64,000 nucleotides of DNA from Marinobacter fonticola (GTDB lineage: Bacteria > Pseudomonadota > Gammaproteobacteria > Pseudomonadales > Oleiphilaceae): NCBI RefSeq assembly GCF_008122265.1, contig NZ_CP043042.1, positions 3,658,001 to 3,722,000 of the forward strand, in the 5' to 3' direction. This document shows positions 46,739 to 57,458 of this stretch, piece by piece (position 1 is the stretch's first letter; each line of letters starts with the position of its first letter). A program made the translations under genes and the position numbers. A model generated the notes under the pieces. That model was given only the letters and a program-made list of their open reading frames with translations, searched no databases and had not been told where the DNA came from.

Positions 46739-49525
46739 ATGCGCCATGACCATCGTTCGGGCCGGTTCCGAATCCTCCTGGCGACGCTTGTCGCCGGGGG
46801 AGTCTTCTTTGCATTATGGGCCTCCGGTAGCTTGCACCGCGCGGACCTTGTGCTGCGAGACAACCTCGTTCAATGGACGTTGATACAGCGCGTTCAAACT
46901 AACCTGACGCTGGTCGAAATTGATGCCGAGAGCTTGAGAGCCGTTGGCCAGTGGCCCTGGCCACGATCGATATACACCGAAGCCATCCGCCAAATGGACG
47001 ATGCCGGCGTCCAATCGCTGGTTCTCGACATCGACTTTAGCGCACGGTCCACCCCCGATAACGACCGGGCGCTCGCCACCGCGCTTGACCGGATCAAAGA
47101 CAGCACCGGCGTTTACCTACCGGTTTTTCTCCAGCGCCGCTCCCATGGCGACCAGACTCTGCTGCTGAGCCAGCCGTTGCCGGCGTTCCGCGACTACGTG
47201 GATCAGGTATCGGTCAACATGTACCCTGAAGGAGACGGACTGGTACGCCACTTATCCACGGGCTTTCACTGGAATGGCACGTTCTATCCGGGCGTGTGGA
47301 ATGCATTGGCGACACAGAACGACGCCGCAACCTGGATCGATTTCAGTATCGATCCGCAATCCTTTCACTATGTCAGCTTTGTCGACCTGATCGAGGGCAA
47401 GGTTCCACACCGTTTCCTTGAGGGGCGGGACGTCATTGTCGGGGCGACGGCAATCGAACTGGGAGACATCCTCGCGACGCCTATCCATCGCGCGCTACCG
47501 GGCGCCGTGATACAGGCCCTAGGCACCGAGACACTAAGACGCGGCGGGTTATACACGCTGAACCCCGTGCCGCAGGTGCTATTCCTGGTGCTGGTTTGGC
47601 TATTGTCGGCGCTGCTATTCAACCGCACACGCTGGCATCTCGGTCTTCAGGTTATCGCTGGCTTCTCACTGCTATGGGCAGGCCTGTTTATTGTCCTGTA
47701 CCGTCAGGCCGGACTGATGCTGCCGATTATCGAACTGCCGGTGCTGACCGTCTTGGTCTATATCGCCATCAATCTGGCCAAGCTCGACAAGGCCACGCTA
47801 GAGGGCTTCTGGCTCCAGATAACGCTGCGTGACAATCAGGCCTTGCTGGACAGAATCGTGGCTACCACCAACGACTGCATTCTCTGTGCCGATCCCTCCG
47901 GCAGCATTATCCGGGTCAACCATTCGTTTCTGCATTTGTGCGGCATGGATGAATCCGGGCTACTGGAGACGCCCATTGCCACCCGCTTACCCGATGCCCG
48001 GCACGGGCTGGTGACGCTACCGGACAAGCCCTTCGATACCCACCTGGTTGACGAGTCCGGCCGTCACATTCCCGTGGAGGCCACCGTCAGCCGGGTGGAC
48101 TTGTCGTCCAGCCCCATCTTCACGGTGGTACTGCGGGATTTGCGTGAACGGGTGGCACGCGAAAACGAGTTGAAGTACCGCGCCACATACGACGCGCTGA
48201 CAGGCCTGTTCAAGCGGTCGGCCTTCTTTGAACGTGTCAACGCGAGTGTTGGCCGGCATGACACCGGTTGTCTGATCACTCTGAACATCGATTACTTCCA
48301 CGAGGTCAACGATACTTACGGCCACGCGGTGGGTGACCGATTGCTGAAAGCCGTCGCCGAAAGACTCCAACTGGAAATGGGCGAAATCGCTCATGGTGCG
48401 CGGGTCGATGGCAACAGCTTCGCACTCTGGCTTCCGGGCCTGCGGTTTGCCGCCGGCGGGGAGCAGTTCTGCATCTATCTACTCCAGGCGCTGGAAAGAC
48501 CGTTCCATATGAACTCGTCGGAGACGATCACGATTCAGATTACCGGTACGTTGGGCGTCGCCGAATACCGCGCTCCGTCTAACACGGCGTCTACAACGGC
48601 GAAAGGTCAAGCGGGTCATGAGGACAATCTCGCTGAAGAGCTGTTGCGGCATGCGGGCGACGCCATGCGCCTGGGCAAGCAAGAAGCCGTGGCCATCCGC
48701 TGCTACAGCGAGGATGACGGCGAGGCAGCGATCAAGCGTCTGAAGCTGGTGCCCGCCATCCGCAAGAACATCCAGGACGATGCCTTCCAACTGGTCTATC
48801 AGCCCAAACTCGCGTTGCCGAATCTGGTGCCAATCGGATGCGAGGCCTTGCTTCGCTGGCCCTCGAATAGGGACGAGTTCGTGCCGGTGCCCACCATTAT
48901 TGAAGTGGCGGAAAATTCCCGCCAGATTGCGCCACTCACTCAGTGGGTTGTGGAAACGATCCTCAAACAGGAGTCGGCGTGGGAGGCAGCCCAACGCCCT
49001 CGGAACGTGGCCGTCAACCTGTCCGCCCGGATTTTCCAGGATGCCGGTTTCGTCTATGATTTGAAGGAACTTCTGCTGTCCGGCAGTGGCTACTTTCAGT
49101 TTGAATGCGAATTGACGGAGACGGCCTTACTATCGAACAAAGACCAGGCTTTAAAACTGATCCACGAGCTAGTGGATGCCGGGATCACCCTCGCCATCGA
49201 CGACTATGGCACTGGTTTTTCCTCACTCAGCTACCTGCAGGAATTACGGGCCAACGTGCTGAAAATCGACAGGCAGTTCGTCACCCATATCCAGCAGCAT
49301 CCGAGCAATCAGGTTATCGTCCAGTCCACCATCAATATGGCCCATGAGCTGGGCATGCACGTGGTGGCCGAAGGCGTGGAGACGGCCGAGGACGAAGCCT
49401 TCCTACGAGAGGCCCGTTGCGATCTGGTACAGGGCTACCACTATGCCCGCCCGCTGCCGCTGAATGAGTTCGACGCCTGGCTGGAACAACGGCGCTCACC
49501 GCTCGCTCAGTCTCAGACTTCTTGA
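46739..49525 (+). CDS. CHASE2-PAS-GGDEF-EAL signalling protein
   Basis: A 928-residue membrane protein. TM1 (about 12-30) and an extracellular CHASE2 sensor (to about 270) are followed by three clustered TM helices (about 275-345), a PAS domain (about 370-480), GGDEF (about 485-650) and EAL (about 665-915). The GGDEF signature reads VDGNSF, so cyclase activity is unlikely. The EAL part keeps CEALLRW, NLSARIFQD, ELTETALL and IDDYGTGFSS, so it should hydrolyse c-di-GMP. Output probably depends on a periplasmic signal, perhaps the FecR protein encoded upstream. Confidence 0.9.
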   Translation: MRHDHRSGRFRILLATLVAGGVFFALWASGSLHRADLVLRDNLVQWTLIQRVQTNLTLVEIDAESLRAVGQWPWPRSIYTEAIRQMDDAGVQSLVLDIDFSARSTPDNDRALATALDRIKDSTGVYLPVFLQRRSHGDQTLLLSQPLPAFRDYVDQVSVNMYPEGDGLVRHLSTGFHWNGTFYPGVWNALATQNDAATWIDFSIDPQSFHYVSFVDLIEGKVPHRFLEGRDVIVGATAIELGDILATPIHRALPGAVIQALGTETLRRGGLYTLNPVPQVLFLVLVWLLSALLFNRTRWHLGLQVIAGFSLLWAGLFIVLYRQAGLMLPIIELPVLTVLVYIAINLAKLDKATLEGFWLQITLRDNQALLDRIVATTNDCILCADPSGSIIRVNHSFLHLCGMDESGLLETPIATRLPDARHGLVTLPDKPFDTHLVDESGRHIPVEATVSRVDLSSSPIFTVVLRDLRERVARENELKYRATYDALTGLFKRSAFFERVNASVGRHDTGCLITLNIDYFHEVNDTYGHAVGDRLLKAVAERLQLEMGEIAHGARVDGNSFALWLPGLRFAAGGEQFCIYLLQALERPFHMNSSETITIQITGTLGVAEYRAPSNTASTTAKGQAGHEDNLAEELLRHAGDAMRLGKQEAVAIRCYSEDDGEAAIKRLKLVPAIRKNIQDDAFQLVYQPKLALPNLVPIGCEALLRWPSNRDEFVPVPTIIEVAENSRQIAPLTQWVVETILKQESAWEAAQRPRNVAVNLSARIFQDAGFVYDLKELLLSGSGYFQFECELTETALLSNKDQALKLIHELVDAGITLAIDDYGTGFSSLSYLQELRANVLKIDRQFVTHIQQHPSNQVIVQSTINMAHELGMHVVAEGVETAEDEAFLREARCDLVQGYHYARPLPLNEFDAWLEQRRSPLAQSQTS

Positions 49526-49527
49526 TT

Positions 49528-49606
49528 TAGGCCTTACCAGCGCTTGTCTTACCAGCCCCTGTCTTACCTTGCCAGCCCTTGTCTTGCCAATCCTTATCTT
49601 ACCAAC
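49528..49606. repeat. 15-bp tandem repeats between EAL and ABM-fold genes
   Basis: Five degenerate copies of CTTACCAGCCCTTGT. Read from the right they start at the TGG-TAA end of the ABM-fold gene and would continue in frame as a five-residue period. Confidence 0.75.
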
Positions 49607-49928
49607 TATAGGCGCGCTCGACCCGGGCGATACGCACTGAATAATGGGCGTACCAGACATCCTGGCCTCGGCGCTGCGCAATCCGGTGCTGGGCATGCTG
49701 TTTCCAGTTGCGGATAGAGTCGAGGTCGCGCCAATAGGACACCGTGATCCCCACGTCTTCACGAGCCGACTCCACGCCCAAGAACCCGGGCTGCTCGGCG
49801 GCCAGCTCGACCATGCGCTGGGCCATGGCATCATAGCCGTGGTCGCCTTCGGCTCTTAGAGACGTGAAAATCACCGCGTAATAAGGGGGTTCGGGCGTTT
49901 CGGCAATCAGGGGTAGATCGTCAGCCAT
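49599..49928 (-). CDS. ABM-fold monooxygenase-like protein
   Basis: A 109-residue protein of the ABM superfamily (YYAVIFTSLRAEGDHGYDAMAQRMVELAAEQPGFLGVESARE..ITVSYWRDLDSIRNWKQHAQH). It resembles small conserved proteins annotated as antibiotic biosynthesis monooxygenases; no substrate is known. It overlaps the upstream DJ-1/PfpI gene by eight bases and is likely co-translated with it. The IsdG triad is not conserved. Confidence 0.8.
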   Translation of the reverse strand: MADDLPLIAETPEPPYYAVIFTSLRAEGDHGYDAMAQRMVELAAEQPGFLGVESAREDVGITVSYWRDLDSIRNWKQHAQHRIAQRRGQDVWYAHYSVRIARVERAYSW

Positions 49929-50526
49929 TTTCAGTCCAATCGAATTCCATCTGTCGTGCGGTTTTGACGGCCAGCTCGCGGCCGGCAAGGCGCTCCACCA
50001 AGTGTAGACTCATATCGATACCGGCGGAGATGCCGCCGGAGGTTACCACGCTGCCCTGGTCGATCCAGCGGCGGCCCGGTAAGACGTTCACCCCGGGAAA
50101 AGCCTGTCGCAAATCGTCTAAATCTTCCCAATGCGTGGTCGCTGTGCGCCCGTTGAGCAAACCGGCTTCTGCCAGCAGGAAGGCGCCGGTGCAGACCGAG
50201 GCGGTGAGCGGGGCTTTATTGGCCGTCTGCTCGATCCAGCGAATGACGGCAGGCTTTTCCAGCTCCGCAGCGACCACACCGCCAGGAACGATGAGCAGAT
50301 CGACATCCGGATGCTCTGCGATCGTATGATCGGCTTCGATGCGCAAACCGGCGCGCGTCGTAACCCGCCCCCCGTACCGGGAAATGGTGACGACCGAGAA
50401 AGGTTCCGGCCCCACGGGCTGGGTCCGGCGATGCACGCGGGAGGCTGTGGTGAAGACCTCGTAGGGTCCGGCAAAATCCAGCACTTCGACCTCATCGAAA
50501 ACGAACAGCCCTACTCGCGTTGTCAT
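49921..50526 (-). CDS. DJ-1/PfpI family protein
   Basis: A 201-residue class I glutamine amidotransferase-like protein. The nucleophile-elbow Cys is in SVCTGAFLLAEAGLL, followed by TTHWEDL, a pattern shared with isonitrile hydratases and with the N-terminal domain of GATase1-AraC regulators. No DNA-binding domain follows, so it is an enzyme or stress protein. It is first in a two-gene unit with an ABM-fold gene. Confidence 0.85.
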   Translation of the reverse strand: MTTRVGLFVFDEVEVLDFAGPYEVFTTASRVHRRTQPVGPEPFSVVTISRYGGRVTTRAGLRIEADHTIAEHPDVDLLIVPGGVVAAELEKPAVIRWIEQTANKAPLTASVCTGAFLLAEAGLLNGRTATTHWEDLDDLRQAFPGVNVLPGRRWIDQGSVVTSGGISAGIDMSLHLVERLAGRELAVKTARQMEFDWTENG

Positions 50527-50534
50527 GGCGCCTG

Positions 50535-50582
50535 CTCCTCGAATGCCTCATCTATAGCTATGAATGCCCTATCCATAGCTAT
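50535..50582. repeat. 22-bp direct repeat upstream of the DJ-1 gene
   Basis: GAATGCC-T/C-ATC-T/C-ATAGCTATG occurs twice in tandem with a period of about 22 bases, just upstream of the start codon. It may double an operator or be a simple duplication. Confidence 0.7.
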
Positions 50583-50846
50583 GACAGTACCGCTCGGAAA
50601 GACCAGGCACCAGATAGCGGCAAAAAAATTTGCGCCCCCGAAAGCGGTAGTGCTCAGCGCAGCATTCAAGCACACGATGCAAACGTCTAACATCGTCCGC
50701 TTGACAGCTAACCCACTGACCGTCTTAACTCAAACGACGCGGCGCTGGTAATTGTGGCAGCGCAGCGCTAGGATTTTTTTCAATAACAATAACAACCTGG
50801 GCTCGACTGATGCCGGACCCAGGCATGACATTTGGAACCGCAATCC

Positions 50847-51609
<763 letters not shown>

Positions 51610-51620
<11 letters not shown>

Positions 51621-52329
51621 CAACCGCGTCGAAATGCTGAAGATCGAGGACCTCCATGCCTGGTATGGCGAGTCCCACATCCTGCACGGCATGAACCTGA
51701 CGGTGCACGAGGGCGAGGTGATTACCCTGCTGGGCCGCAACGGCTCGGGCCGGACGACGACACTCAAGGCCATCCTGGGGCTGGTCGGCAAGCGTAAGGG
51801 ATCGATAAAGCTCCACGGCCAGGAAACGATCAACCTGCCCACCCACCGTATCGCTCACGTCGGTCGCCTGGGCTATTGCCCGGAGGAACGCGGCATCTTC
51901 GCCAGCCTGAATGTCGACGAAAACCTGGCCCTGCCGCCGACCCTGGCCGATGGCGGCTTGTCCGCGGACGAGATCTACCGCATGTTCCCCAACCTCAAAG
52001 AACGCCGCCACAGCCAGGGCTCGAAGCTGTCTGGTGGCGAGCAGCAGATGCTGGCCATCGCCCGTATCCTACGCACCGGCGCCAAGCTGTTGTTGTTGGA
52101 CGAGATCACCGAAGGTCTGGCGCCAGTCATCCTGCGCTCGCTGGACAAGGTGATCCGCCAGCTCAGGGAACAGGGCTTTACCATCGTACTGGTGGAACAG
52201 AATTTTCATTTTGCCGCGCCCCTGGCCGACCGGCATTACGTGATCGAACACGGCCGCGTGGTCGAGCAAATCGATGCGGATGAACTGGAAGAAAAACGGG
52301 AGCAGTTGAACAGGCACCTGAGTGTCTGA
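51610..52329 (+). CDS. Liv-type ABC transporter ATPase (LivF-like), Walker A Arg
   Basis: A 239-residue LivF-like ATPase overlapping livG by 11 bases. Signature KLSGGEQQMLAIARIL, Walker B LLLLDEITEGLAP and the H-loop region are intact. The Walker A reads GRNGSGRTT: the invariant Lys is Arg48. Arg at this place is unusual; the LivG-like partner keeps Lys. Confidence 0.88.
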
Positions 52330-52405
52330 ACAAGAGGGCACAGCCCGCCGCCCATTAACGGGACTGACCCACATTCGAACAAAAATAGCGATGAGGGCAA
52401 GGACA

Positions 52406-53668
52406 ATGTTCAACCTGAAGACGACGTTCAACCCAAAAACCGCGTTCAACCAACGCAACCTTCTCACAGGCATCGTGACGGCAGTCGGTCTTACGTTGGC
52501 GGCTGGTCCGCTCAGCGCACAGGAAGGACTATCAGACGACAAGGTCCGCATCGGCGTCCTGAGCGATATGTCCGGCGTCTACAAATCATTGGAAGGCCCC
52601 GGCGCGGTGATCGCCGCCGAGATGGCCATCGAGGATTTCGGCGGCAAAGTCCTGGACAAGCCGATCGACATTATTTCTGCAGACCACCAGAACAAGCCGG
52701 ATATCGGCGCCAGCACGGCGCGGGAATGGATCGACGCAGAACAGGTGGACATGATCACTGCGCTGGATAACTCCGCGGTCGCCTTGGCGGTGCAGGGCCT
52801 GGCTTCAGACAAGAAGATTATCACCATGGATACCGGCGCCGGCACAACCGCCCTGACCGAGGAGCAGTGCACGCCCTACGGTATCCATTACGTTTACGAT
52901 ACTCACGCCCTGCCAGTCGGCACGGCTACCGCCATGGTCAAGAACGGCGGCGAAAAGTGGTTCTTCATTACCGCCGATTACGCGTTCGGCCACTCGCTGC
53001 AGCAGAACACCTCCGATGTCGTGAAAGAGCTGGGCGGTGAAGTGGTGGGCAACGTCAATGCACCGCTGGGAACCAATGACTTCTCCTCCTACCTACTGCA
53101 GGCGCAGTCTTCCGGTGCCGACGTCATCGGCCTGGCCAATGCCGGCCAGGACACCGTGAACGCCATCAAACAGGCCAACCAGTTCCGTATCGTCCAGAGC
53201 GGCCAGAAACTGGCGGGAATGCTGGTATTCATTACCGACGTGCAGAGCATGGGCCTGGATATCGCCCAGGGACTGCAGTTCACTACTGCCTTCGTGTGGA
53301 ATCAGGACGATGAAAAGGAGAAGTGGTCACGCCGTTTCTTCGATCGCCATGGCGCCATGCCCACTATGGTGCAAGCAGGCGTTTACTCCGCCGTGACCAA
53401 CTACCTCAAAGCCATCGATGCCATTGGTACCGATGACTCCGACGCGGTGCGCAAGCAGTTGGGAGAAATGAAACTGAATGACATGTTCGTCAAGGACGGT
53501 GAGATTCTTGCCAACGGCCTGATGCTGCACGACATGTACCTGGTGGAAGCCAAGAAGCCCGGCGAGTCCAGCGAGGAGTGGGATCTACTGCGCGTGGTCT
53601 CGAAGATCCCGGCGGAGGATGCCTACATTCCGCTGTCGGAAAGCAAGTGCGAACTGGTCAATAAGTAA
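52406..53668 (+). CDS. Liv-type periplasmic solute-binding protein
   Basis: A 420-residue binding protein with signal peptide (AVGLTLAAGPLSAQ) and the Peripla_BP_6 fold (KVRIGVLSDMSGVYKSLEGPGAVIAAEMAIEDFGG, WFFITADYAFGHSLQ, SSGADVIGLANAGQDTVNAIKQA). ATG 52406 has AAGGA close by; ATG 52391 is an alternative. The first 15 codons contain a GTTCAACC repeat (FNLKTTFNPKTAFNQ). The ligand could be an amino acid, urea, amide or aromatic acid. Confidence 0.87.
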   Translation: MFNLKTTFNPKTAFNQRNLLTGIVTAVGLTLAAGPLSAQEGLSDDKVRIGVLSDMSGVYKSLEGPGAVIAAEMAIEDFGGKVLDKPIDIISADHQNKPDIGASTAREWIDAEQVDMITALDNSAVALAVQGLASDKKIITMDTGAGTTALTEEQCTPYGIHYVYDTHALPVGTATAMVKNGGEKWFFITADYAFGHSLQQNTSDVVKELGGEVVGNVNAPLGTNDFSSYLLQAQSSGADVIGLANAGQDTVNAIKQANQFRIVQSGQKLAGMLVFITDVQSMGLDIAQGLQFTTAFVWNQDDEKEKWSRRFFDRHGAMPTMVQAGVYSAVTNYLKAIDAIGTDDSDAVRKQLGEMKLNDMFVKDGEILANGLMLHDMYLVEAKKPGESSEEWDLLRVVSKIPAEDAYIPLSESKCELVNK

Positions 53669-53680
53669 ACCAACCTGACG

Positions 53681-53697
53681 GGGCGGCCCTGCCGCCC
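53681..53697 (+). terminator. Intercistronic hairpin after the binding-protein gene
   Basis: GGGCGGC-CCT-GCCGCCC with no T-tract, between the binding-protein and permease genes. Such hairpins usually stabilise the binding-protein message rather than end transcription. Confidence 0.6.
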
Positions 53698-53727
53698 TCA
53701 GATGTCTTCCAGAAAGGAGTATCGGGT

Positions 53728-54624
53728 GTGTCGATCCAGGTGATCATGGCCCAGGCGCTGCTGGGGCTCAACGTAGGCGTGTTTTACGCCATGCTGAGTC
53801 TCGGACTGGCGGTCATTTTTGGCCTGCTCAACATTATCAATTTCGCCCACGGGGCTATGTATATGCTGGGCGCGTTTGTCGCACTGATCGGCTACACGAT
53901 GCTGGACGACTGGTTCGGCATCAGCCTGCAGATCGGGTTCTGGGCGTCGCTGATCGTCGTGCCGGCGTTTGTTGGTCTGCTGGGGATCGTTATCGAGCGA
54001 ACCATGCTCAAGCGGCTCTATGAACTGGATCATATCTACGGCTTGCTGCTGACCTTCGGTATCACGCTGATCCTGCAGGGGCTGTTCTCCAACTATTTCA
54101 ATGTATCCGGAACGCCCTATCCCGGCCAGCCGGAAATTCTGGCGGGGGTACTCAACCTGGGCTTCATGTATTTCCCCACCTACCGGCTGTTCGCCATTGT
54201 CTTCTCGCTGGTCGTGTGCTTCGCCACTTGGTATGTCATCGAGCACACGCGGCTGGGGTCGCGTCTGCGGGCGGGCGTGGAGAACTCGCCGCTGACCCAG
54301 GCCTTCGGCCTCAACGTGCCGCTGATGATCACCCTCACCTTCGGCTTTGGCTGCGCTCTGGCAGGACTGGCCGGGGTGTTAGCGGCGCCGATCTACTCCG
54401 TCAGCCCGCTGATGGGCGCCGATCTGATTATCGTGGTGTTCGCGGTGGTGGTCATTGGCGGTATGGGGTCGATCATGGGCGCCATACTCTCCGGCCTGGC
54501 CCTGGGCATGGTTGAAGGGCTGACCAAGGTGATCTATCCGCCGGCCGCCAGCACCGTTATTTTCTTCCTCATGGTCCTGGTGCTGCTGTTCCGGCCCGCC
54601 GGCCTCTTCGGCAAGGAGAAGTGA
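53728..54624 (+). CDS. Liv-type ABC permease (LivH-like)
   Basis: A 298-residue permease with about eight spans and the LivH segments LNVGVFYAMLSLGLAVIFGLLNIINFAHGAMYMLGAF and GMGSIMGAILSGLALG. Start is GTG with AAGGAG upstream. It pairs with the LivM-like permease encoded seven bases downstream. Confidence 0.9.
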   Translation: MSIQVIMAQALLGLNVGVFYAMLSLGLAVIFGLLNIINFAHGAMYMLGAFVALIGYTMLDDWFGISLQIGFWASLIVVPAFVGLLGIVIERTMLKRLYELDHIYGLLLTFGITLILQGLFSNYFNVSGTPYPGQPEILAGVLNLGFMYFPTYRLFAIVFSLVVCFATWYVIEHTRLGSRLRAGVENSPLTQAFGLNVPLMITLTFGFGCALAGLAGVLAAPIYSVSPLMGADLIIVVFAVVVIGGMGSIMGAILSGLALGMVEGLTKVIYPPAASTVIFFLMVLVLLFRPAGLFGKEK

Positions 54625-54631
54625 GCCCATC

Positions 54632-55543
54632 ATGATCAACCGCGCACTCTGGATCATCATGCTCGTTGCCGGCCTGACGGCGCCTTTTTTCGCGTATCCA
54701 ATCTTCGTCATGGACCTGCTCTGCTTTGCCCTGTTCGCCTGTGCCTTCAATCTGCTGCTGGGCTATGTGGGATTGCTGTCCTTCGGTCATGCGGCGTTCT
54801 TCGGTGGGGCGGCCTACATCACCGGGCACGCGATCAAGGTCTGGGGTTTCCCGCCGCTGGTCGGAATTGTCACCGGCGCCGCCTTTGCCATGGTGCTGGG
54901 CGCCGCCTTCGGCTACCTGGCCATCCGTCGCCAGGGCATCTACTTCGCCATGATTACCCTGGCCCTGGCGCAGATCATCTACTTCATGGCGCTGCAATTG
55001 CCCTTTACCGGCGGCGAAAACGGACTGCAGGGCATTCCCCGTGGAAACCTGCTGGGCTTCATCGACCTGAACGATTCGCTGACCATGTATTATTTTGTTT
55101 TCGCGATCTTCCTAACCGGTTTTTGCATTATCCATCGCACCATTCACTCGCCATTTGGCGAGGTATTGCAGGCGATCAGGGAGAACGAGGCCCGTGCCCT
55201 GTCGCTCGGCTACGACGTGGATCGCTTCAAGCTGCAGGCCTTCGTCATCTCCGCCACCATGGCGGGTTTGGCGGGCGCGACCAAGGCGGTGGTCTTCCAG
55301 TTTGCGGCCTTGACCAGCGCCCACTGGCAGACCTCCGGCGAGGTGATCCTGATGACGCTCGTTGGCGGCCTGGGCACGGTGTTCGGCCCGGTGGTCGGCG
55401 CTCTGATCGTCGGGGCACTCAGTCACGAACTGGGGTCGTTTGGGTCCTGGGTGCAGGTAATCCTGGGGACGATATTCGTGGTCTGCGTGCTTACCTTCCG
55501 GCGGGGAATCGTCGGTGAGCTTGAGCGCCTGGTACGCAAGTAG
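54632..55543 (+). CDS. Liv-type ABC permease (LivM-like)
   Basis: A 303-residue permease (FNLLLGYVGLLSFGHAAFFGGAAYI, RRQGIYFAMITLALAQIIYF, ATKAVVFQFAALTSAHWQTSGEVILMTLVGGLGTVFGPVVGA). Last gene of the importer operon, giving the order ATPase-ATPase-binding protein-permease-permease. Confidence 0.9.
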   Translation: MINRALWIIMLVAGLTAPFFAYPIFVMDLLCFALFACAFNLLLGYVGLLSFGHAAFFGGAAYITGHAIKVWGFPPLVGIVTGAAFAMVLGAAFGYLAIRRQGIYFAMITLALAQIIYFMALQLPFTGGENGLQGIPRGNLLGFIDLNDSLTMYYFVFAIFLTGFCIIHRTIHSPFGEVLQAIRENEARALSLGYDVDRFKLQAFVISATMAGLAGATKAVVFQFAALTSAHWQTSGEVILMTLVGGLGTVFGPVVGALIVGALSHELGSFGSWVQVILGTIFVVCVLTFRRGIVGELERLVRK

Positions 55544-55627
55544 ATTGCGGGCGCCATCGCGCCATGACTTCACTCGCGGCCCAATCAGTGTAAGGTAATG
55601 GGCCGTCGATCCCATTGCCGAGCCACC

Positions 55628-57388
55628 ATGCCGTCAGACCGCCGCAAAGCTCTGAAACTCGCTATCGATTTTGTTGCACCCTACCGTAAGGCGGTCGCTG
55701 GCGCTTTCGTTGCGCTGGTGTTTACGGCGGGTATTACCCTGTCGCTGGGCCAGGGTATCCGGCTGCTGGTGGATCAGGGGTTCGTGACCGGGTCGGCGGA
55801 GTTGCTGAACCGTTCGGTGCTGATCTTTTTCGGATTGATCGTCTGCCTGGCAGTGGGCACCTTTGTGCGCTTCTATTTGGTGTCCTGGATCGGCGAGCGT
55901 GTTGTGGCGGATATCCGCAAGCAGGTTTTCAACCATCTGGTGGAGCTGCATCCAGGTTTCTTCGAGACCAACCGCGGGCTGGAAATCCAGTCGCGCCTGA
56001 CCGCCGACACCACGGTGCTGCAATCGGTGATCGGCTCCACCATTTCCGTCGCCCTGCGCAACCTTTTCATGCTGGTGGGCGGCATTATCCTGCTGTTCAT
56101 CACCAACCCTAAGCTCACCTCCATTGTGATGCTGGGTGTGCCGCTGGTCGTCGCGCCTATTCTGGTCTTTGGCCGCCGGGTGCGCAGCCTGTCCCGTCAA
56201 AGTCAGGACCGCATCGCGGACGTGGGCAGCTACGTGGGCGAGATCCTGGGCCAGATTAAGATCGTTCAAGCCTATAACCACCAATCCCAGGACAAGGCCC
56301 GTTTTTCAGACGTGGCCGAGCATGCCTTCGATGTCGCCAAACAGCGGGTGACCCAGCGTGCCTGGCTGATTGCCATTGTGATCCTGCTGATTTTGGGTGC
56401 GGTGGGTATCATGCTGTGGGTCGGGGGCAAGGATGTGCTGGCCGGGACTATTTCTGGCGGGGAGTTGGCCGCCTTCCTGTTCTATAGCCTGATCGTCGGA
56501 ATGTCTGTGGGCTCGCTGAGTGAGGTCATTGGCGAATTGCAACGGGCCGCCGGTGCCGCAGCCCGGATTGTGGAGCTGCTTCAGACTGAAAACGAGATTA
56601 CGCCGCCAGCCTCTGGCGCACGAAAACTGCCGGCCGGAATCAGAGGTCAGATCGACATCGAGTCACTCCGCTTTGCTTATCCGGGCCGCCCGAACGTGGA
56701 CGTCATCGACGGCATCGACCTGAATATCCGCGCTGGAGAAACCCTGGCGCTGGTCGGCCCGTCGGGGGCCGGAAAGTCGACCATGTTCGACCTGCTACTG
56801 CGTTTCTTCGACCCTAAAAGCGGCCGGATATGCATCGACGGTCAGCCCATTGATCAGCTCGATCCCAAAGACCTGCGTCGCTGCTTTGCCCTGGTCTCCC
56901 AAACCCCTTCGCTGTTCTACGGCACCGTCGCCGACAATATCCGCTACGGCCGTCCCCACGCCACGCAGGAAGACGTGGAAACCGCCGCCAAGGTCGCCCA
57001 CGCCCACGATTTCATCTGTGCTCTGCCCGACGGCTACCAGACCCGGCTTGGCGATAGCGGCATGGGCCTCTCCGGAGGCCAGCAACAACGCATCGCCATC
57101 GCCCGCGCCCTGATCATCGATGCGCCAATCCTATTGCTTGACGAGGCCACCAGCGCCCTGGACGCGCAAAGCGAGCACCTGATCCAGCAGGCGTTGCCCA
57201 AGCTCATGGCCAACCGCACGACGTTGGTCATCGCCCATCGACTGGCGACCATCAAACACGCCGACCGGATTGTCGTGTTGGACCAAGGTCGTTTGCATGG
57301 CATCGGCCCACATCATGAGTTGATCAAGACCGATGCGCTGTACGCGCGTTTGGCTGAGTTGCAGTTCAGAGAGCCAGAGGGCGCGTAG
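55628..57388 (+). CDS. ABC exporter, fused membrane and ATPase domains (MsbA-like)
   Basis: A 586-residue half-transporter. Six spans (about 20-305) include the intracellular loop VSWIGERVVADIRKQVFNHLVELHPGFFETNRGLEIQSRLTADTTVL. The NBD carries Walker A GPSGAGKST, signature LSGGQQQRIAIARAL, Walker B ILLLDEATSALD and H-loop IAHRLATIKHADRI. Likely a homodimer exporting lipid or drugs. ATG 55628 fits the family start, though its ribosome site is weak. Confidence 0.88.
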   Translation: MPSDRRKALKLAIDFVAPYRKAVAGAFVALVFTAGITLSLGQGIRLLVDQGFVTGSAELLNRSVLIFFGLIVCLAVGTFVRFYLVSWIGERVVADIRKQVFNHLVELHPGFFETNRGLEIQSRLTADTTVLQSVIGSTISVALRNLFMLVGGIILLFITNPKLTSIVMLGVPLVVAPILVFGRRVRSLSRQSQDRIADVGSYVGEILGQIKIVQAYNHQSQDKARFSDVAEHAFDVAKQRVTQRAWLIAIVILLILGAVGIMLWVGGKDVLAGTISGGELAAFLFYSLIVGMSVGSLSEVIGELQRAAGAAARIVELLQTENEITPPASGARKLPAGIRGQIDIESLRFAYPGRPNVDVIDGIDLNIRAGETLALVGPSGAGKSTMFDLLLRFFDPKSGRICIDGQPIDQLDPKDLRRCFALVSQTPSLFYGTVADNIRYGRPHATQEDVETAAKVAHAHDFICALPDGYQTRLGDSGMGLSGGQQQRIAIARALIIDAPILLLDEATSALDAQSEHLIQQALPKLMANRTTLVIAHRLATIKHADRIVVLDQGRLHGIGPHHELIKTDALYARLAELQFREPEGA

Positions 57389-57458
57389 CGCCTGAAAAAA
57401 GCGGTATGCTAGCCCTCACATGAGTCAAGCCCACCCGAGATAAGGAATCCTGAACACC

